Assembly (NCBI GenBank): GCA_905202115.1
Contig: CAJKQZ010000125.1
Span: forward strand, 1 to 7,240
Origin: an uncultured Prevotellaceae bacterium
Lineage (GTDB): Bacteria > Bacteroidota > Bacteroidia > Bacteroidales > Bacteroidaceae
DNA length: 7,240 nt
Direction: 5' to 3'
Position 1 is the stretch's first letter. Every line of letters begins with the position of its first letter. A program made the translations under genes and the position numbers. The notes under the pieces were generated by a model. That model was not told the DNA's origin and made no database searches. It saw nothing but the letters and a program-made list of their open reading frames with translations. Below are positions 4,746-7,240 of the stretch, piece after piece.

Positions 4746-6983
4746 ATGGAATATCTCTACTTAGGAGTCCTTATTTTTATTTTCTCCTTGTCCTGCTACG
4801 ACCTTACCGCAGGAGTATCGACCGACGCCGGAAATTTCTTGAGTGCGGGCATGGGCTCAAGAACAGTAAAACTTTCAGTTCTTTTTGCAGTTGCTGCCGT
4901 GGGCATTTTTGTTGGTGCCGTCACCTCGAACGGAATGATGGACATTGCGAGGCATGGCATTCTGAACCCCGATTATTATTATATGAACGAGGTTATGTGC
5001 ATATTCCTTGCGGTGGGGGTGAGCGACGTAATATTGCTCGATGTCTTCAACACTCTCGGAATGCCTACCTCGTCGACGGTTTCTATGGTGTTCGAACTGC
5101 TTGGCGGCAGCACGGCGCTGGCCATAATGAAACTCATGAACAACAGCGATTTCACTTATGCGCAGCTTATCAACACCGATAAGGCCCTGTCCATAATACT
5201 CGGAATATTCCTTTCGGTGGCTATCGCTTTTGTGTTCGGCTATATCGTGATGTGGATAACGCGCCTTGTGTTTACGTTCAAGTATAAAAGTCACAGCCGC
5301 TGGGCTGTGGGCCTTTTCGGTGGCGTTTCCATAACGCTCATTCTGTTTTTCCTGCTTGTAAGCGGCATTGGAAAATCGTCGTTCATGACGGCGGAGATAA
5401 AAGACTGGATTGAAACGAATAAAACAACCATTTTCATAAGCTGTTTCGTAGTGTTCAGCATAATAATGCAGGTTCTAAATTCGATAGGAGTGAACATCTT
5501 CCGCATTATAGTGCTTTTCGGTACGTTTGCACTGGCGATGGCCTTTGCCGGAAACGACCTTGTGAATTTCATCGGCGTTCCGCTTGCTGCGTTGTCTTCG
5601 TATCAGTATTATGTTGCCGCCGGTGCTGGCGATCCGTCGCAGTTCTGCGTGTCGCAGCTGCACGAAAGCGCTCACACACCCGTATATTTCCTGTTTCTTG
5701 CCGGATTGATAATGGTTGTTGCGCTTATTACTTCGAAAAAGGCGCGCAAGGTTATAAATACGTCTGTGAACCTTTCGCGGCAGGACGCGGGCGAAGAGAT
5801 TTTCAGTTCGTCGCGCATTGCCCGCTCCACGGTGCGCAATGTAATGAGCATTTCAAACACCATTACCAAGTACATTCCCGACGGGGCAAAAGCGTGGCTT
5901 AACAAACGTTTCAACTCCGACGAGGCCATAATAGCCGACGGAGCGGCGTTCGACCTTGTGCGTGCGTCGATAAACCTTGTATTGGCCGGTTTGCTTATTA
6001 TCGTGGGCACGTCGTTGCAGCTTCCGCTGTCTACAACGTATGTGGCGTTTATGGTGGCTATGGGAAGCTCGCTTGCCGACCGTGCATGGGGGCGCGAAAC
6101 CGCCGTTTACCGCATAACGGGCGTTATCTCCGTGATAGGCGGCTGGTTCATAACCGCCGGTGCGGCGTTTATTCTGTGCTTCTGCATATCTTTGTTCATG
6201 TATTTCGCAGGTCCGGTGGCTATGGTGCTTGCCATTGTGCTGGTTGTGTTTATAATAATAAGGAATAACAAGGTTTTCAAGAAAAACGAGGCCAACGAGA
6301 ACAAAGACCAGATATTCCGCCAGCTTGTGCGTACTAACGACAAGGTGCAGGTGCGTAAACTTTTGTCCGACCATGTGCAGATGACGCAGCTTGACCTTAT
6401 AGATTTTGCGCGCAACAACTATATGCAAATCATCAACGGACTTATAAACGATGATTACAAGACTTTGCGCCATGCGGCCAATTCGCTCGACGAGCAGAAG
6501 AGCCTTTGGAAAAAAATGCGCCGCAAGGAGCTGATAGGCATGAAGAAGATAGATTATCTTACGGCCATAGAAAAGAATACGTGGTTCCACCTCGGTTGCA
6601 ACAGCATATCGCAGACGCTTTACTGCCTCAAGAGAATGTCTGATCCGTGCCTTGAACATATAGACAACAAGTTCAATCCGTTGCCAAAGGCGTGGATAAG
6701 CGAGCTTATTCCTTTGCGCGACCAGACGGTGCAGCTTTTGGACGATGTGCGCAGGATGATTGCCGAGCGCGACTATCACGACGCAGACAAGGTGCTCGTG
6801 AATGCGAATGCCGCGAAGCACCTGCTTTCGGCCACGCGCGACAAGCAGGAGGTGAGAATGCAGACCGAGGAAGGCAACCTGCAGATAGGAATACTTTATC
6901 TTAACACGCTCCAGGAAATGCAGGAGCTTATAAGTACGATAAGGCACTTGCTGCGTGCGAGCAGGCATTTCTTTACCGTGTGA
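4746..6983 (+). CDS. Inorganic phosphate permease, PiT family, with C-terminal PhoU-like domain
   Basis: An inner-membrane carrier of 745 residues, expected by family to import phosphate (or metal-phosphate) driven by a cation gradient. The N-terminal two-thirds (about 1-505) is strongly hydrophobic with many membrane segments and the internal duplication of PiT proteins. The first half has GVSTDAGNFLSAGMGSR (23-39) and FNTLGMPTSSTVSMVFELLG (101-120). The second has AGNDLVNFIGVPLAALSSYQ (268-287) and LQLPLSTTYVAFMVAMGSSL (425-442), followed by DRAWGRE. After a basic stretch (about 506-520), the region 520-740 is helical and charged, as in the PhoU-like tails of long Bacteroidota PiT proteins; it probably regulates transport. 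The first signature reads S-T-D-A-G-N where S/A-N-D-x-x-N is usual, while the second is intact. The gene stands alone between its own promoter and terminator. Confidence 0.92.
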   Translation: MEYLYLGVLIFIFSLSCYDLTAGVSTDAGNFLSAGMGSRTVKLSVLFAVAAVGIFVGAVTSNGMMDIARHGILNPDYYYMNEVMCIFLAVGVSDVILLDVFNTLGMPTSSTVSMVFELLGGSTALAIMKLMNNSDFTYAQLINTDKALSIILGIFLSVAIAFVFGYIVMWITRLVFTFKYKSHSRWAVGLFGGVSITLILFFLLVSGIGKSSFMTAEIKDWIETNKTTIFISCFVVFSIIMQVLNSIGVNIFRIIVLFGTFALAMAFAGNDLVNFIGVPLAALSSYQYYVAAGAGDPSQFCVSQLHESAHTPVYFLFLAGLIMVVALITSKKARKVINTSVNLSRQDAGEEIFSSSRIARSTVRNVMSISNTITKYIPDGAKAWLNKRFNSDEAIIADGAAFDLVRASINLVLAGLLIIVGTSLQLPLSTTYVAFMVAMGSSLADRAWGRETAVYRITGVISVIGGWFITAGAAFILCFCISLFMYFAGPVAMVLAIVLVVFIIIRNNKVFKKNEANENKDQIFRQLVRTNDKVQVRKLLSDHVQMTQLDLIDFARNNYMQIINGLINDDYKTLRHAANSLDEQKSLWKKMRRKELIGMKKIDYLTAIEKNTWFHLGCNSISQTLYCLKRMSDPCLEHIDNKFNPLPKAWISELIPLRDQTVQLLDDVRRMIAERDYHDADKVLVNANAAKHLLSATRDKQEVRMQTEEGNLQIGILYLNTLQEMQELISTIRHLLRASRHFFTV

Positions 6984-7019
6984 CCTGCGGAAAACAGTAG
7001 CTTTTATGACATAATGGAT

Positions 7020-7047
7020 AACTCCGGCCATGCGGCTGGAGTTTTTT
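7020..7047 (+). terminator. Intrinsic terminator after the phosphate permease gene
   Basis: AACTCCGGCC (7020-7029) pairs with GGCTGGAGTT (7034-7043) as a 10-bp stem with one G-U pair and a 4-nt loop, followed by a run of T (7042-7047). It starts 36 bp after the stop codon at 6983 and ends the monocistronic phosphate permease transcript. Confidence 0.9.
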
Positions 7048-7240
7048 GTGGGTATGTATTGTGGAAAGGGAGAACGGTGATAAGTAGGCAGGAAAAATTT
7101 CCGGCCTTTTCCCGCTTTTCTGTCCGGATGTTTTCGGATGTAGACGAATGCTACTTTCCATAAAGTACGCAGTGCTTTGTCGGCTGAGTTTGCAGACAAA
7201 AACGGTCAGCGGCCAAGCACTTGAAAATCAGCAGGTGTAT
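7048..7240. other. Right-edge spacer, no gene seen
   Basis: Frames on both strands are short or start only at TTG as extensions of antisense shadows of the permease gene. A CGGATGT direct repeat (7125-7131 and 7135-7141) is the only small structure noted. No -7 box with a matching -33 is visible. Confidence 0.55.

Noticed and set aside
7125..7141. CGGATGT direct repeat near the right edge, considered as a regulatory site
   Set aside because: A 7-mer occurring twice with no promoter or gene beside it is weak and may be chance.
5853..7199. Minus-strand open frame of 448 codons opposite the phosphate permease
   Set aside because: It starts at TTG just after a stop, reads through the permease terminator, and has a composition rich in His, Arg and Tyr typical of an antisense shadow. 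The plus strand is clearly coding here.

Overview
The window reads as chromosomal DNA of a member of the Bacteroidales (phylum Bacteroidota). Supporting this are a TTTG-N20-TAAATTTG promoter of the Bacteroidota -33/-7 type ahead of the last gene, starts with A-rich leaders and no clear Shine-Dalgarno sequence, and three protein types typical of the group: a DUF3109 cysteine-rich protein, a secreted MG2/TonB-plug protein without a barrel, and a long PiT phosphate permease ending in a PhoU-like domain. Genus cannot be told from the sequence. No tRNA, rRNA, CRISPR array, insertion sequence or phage gene is visible.

Layout. The left edge (1-93) holds the possible 5' end of a minus-strand gene leaving the window; it would be divergent from ung. 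Then come three plus-strand genes: ung (uracil-DNA glycosylase, 228-890), a DUF3109 protein (935-1552), and a large secreted protein (1642-4170). The gaps are 44 and 89 bp, with no recognisable terminator or clear promoter between them, so they could share a transcript. A strong intrinsic terminator (4257-4313) closes this block.

The 575-bp gap 4171-4745 is the most unusual part. After the terminator it carries three near-identical 20-bp palindromic units whose centres are exactly 21 bp apart (4440, 4461, 4482). They lie between two CCTGACA/TGTCAGG hairpins that are mirror images of each other. The gap ends with a good promoter for the last gene, a PiT-family phosphate permease (4746-6983), followed by its own terminator (7020-7047). 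The last ~190 bp hold no gene I can support.

The protein-coding part is ordinary core-genome content: base-excision DNA repair, a presumed metal or iron-sulfur protein of unknown job, an envelope protein of unknown job, and phosphate import. I do not see a new multi-gene system. The best candidate for something undescribed is the nested palindrome array. A secondary one is the altered first signature motif of the phosphate permease.
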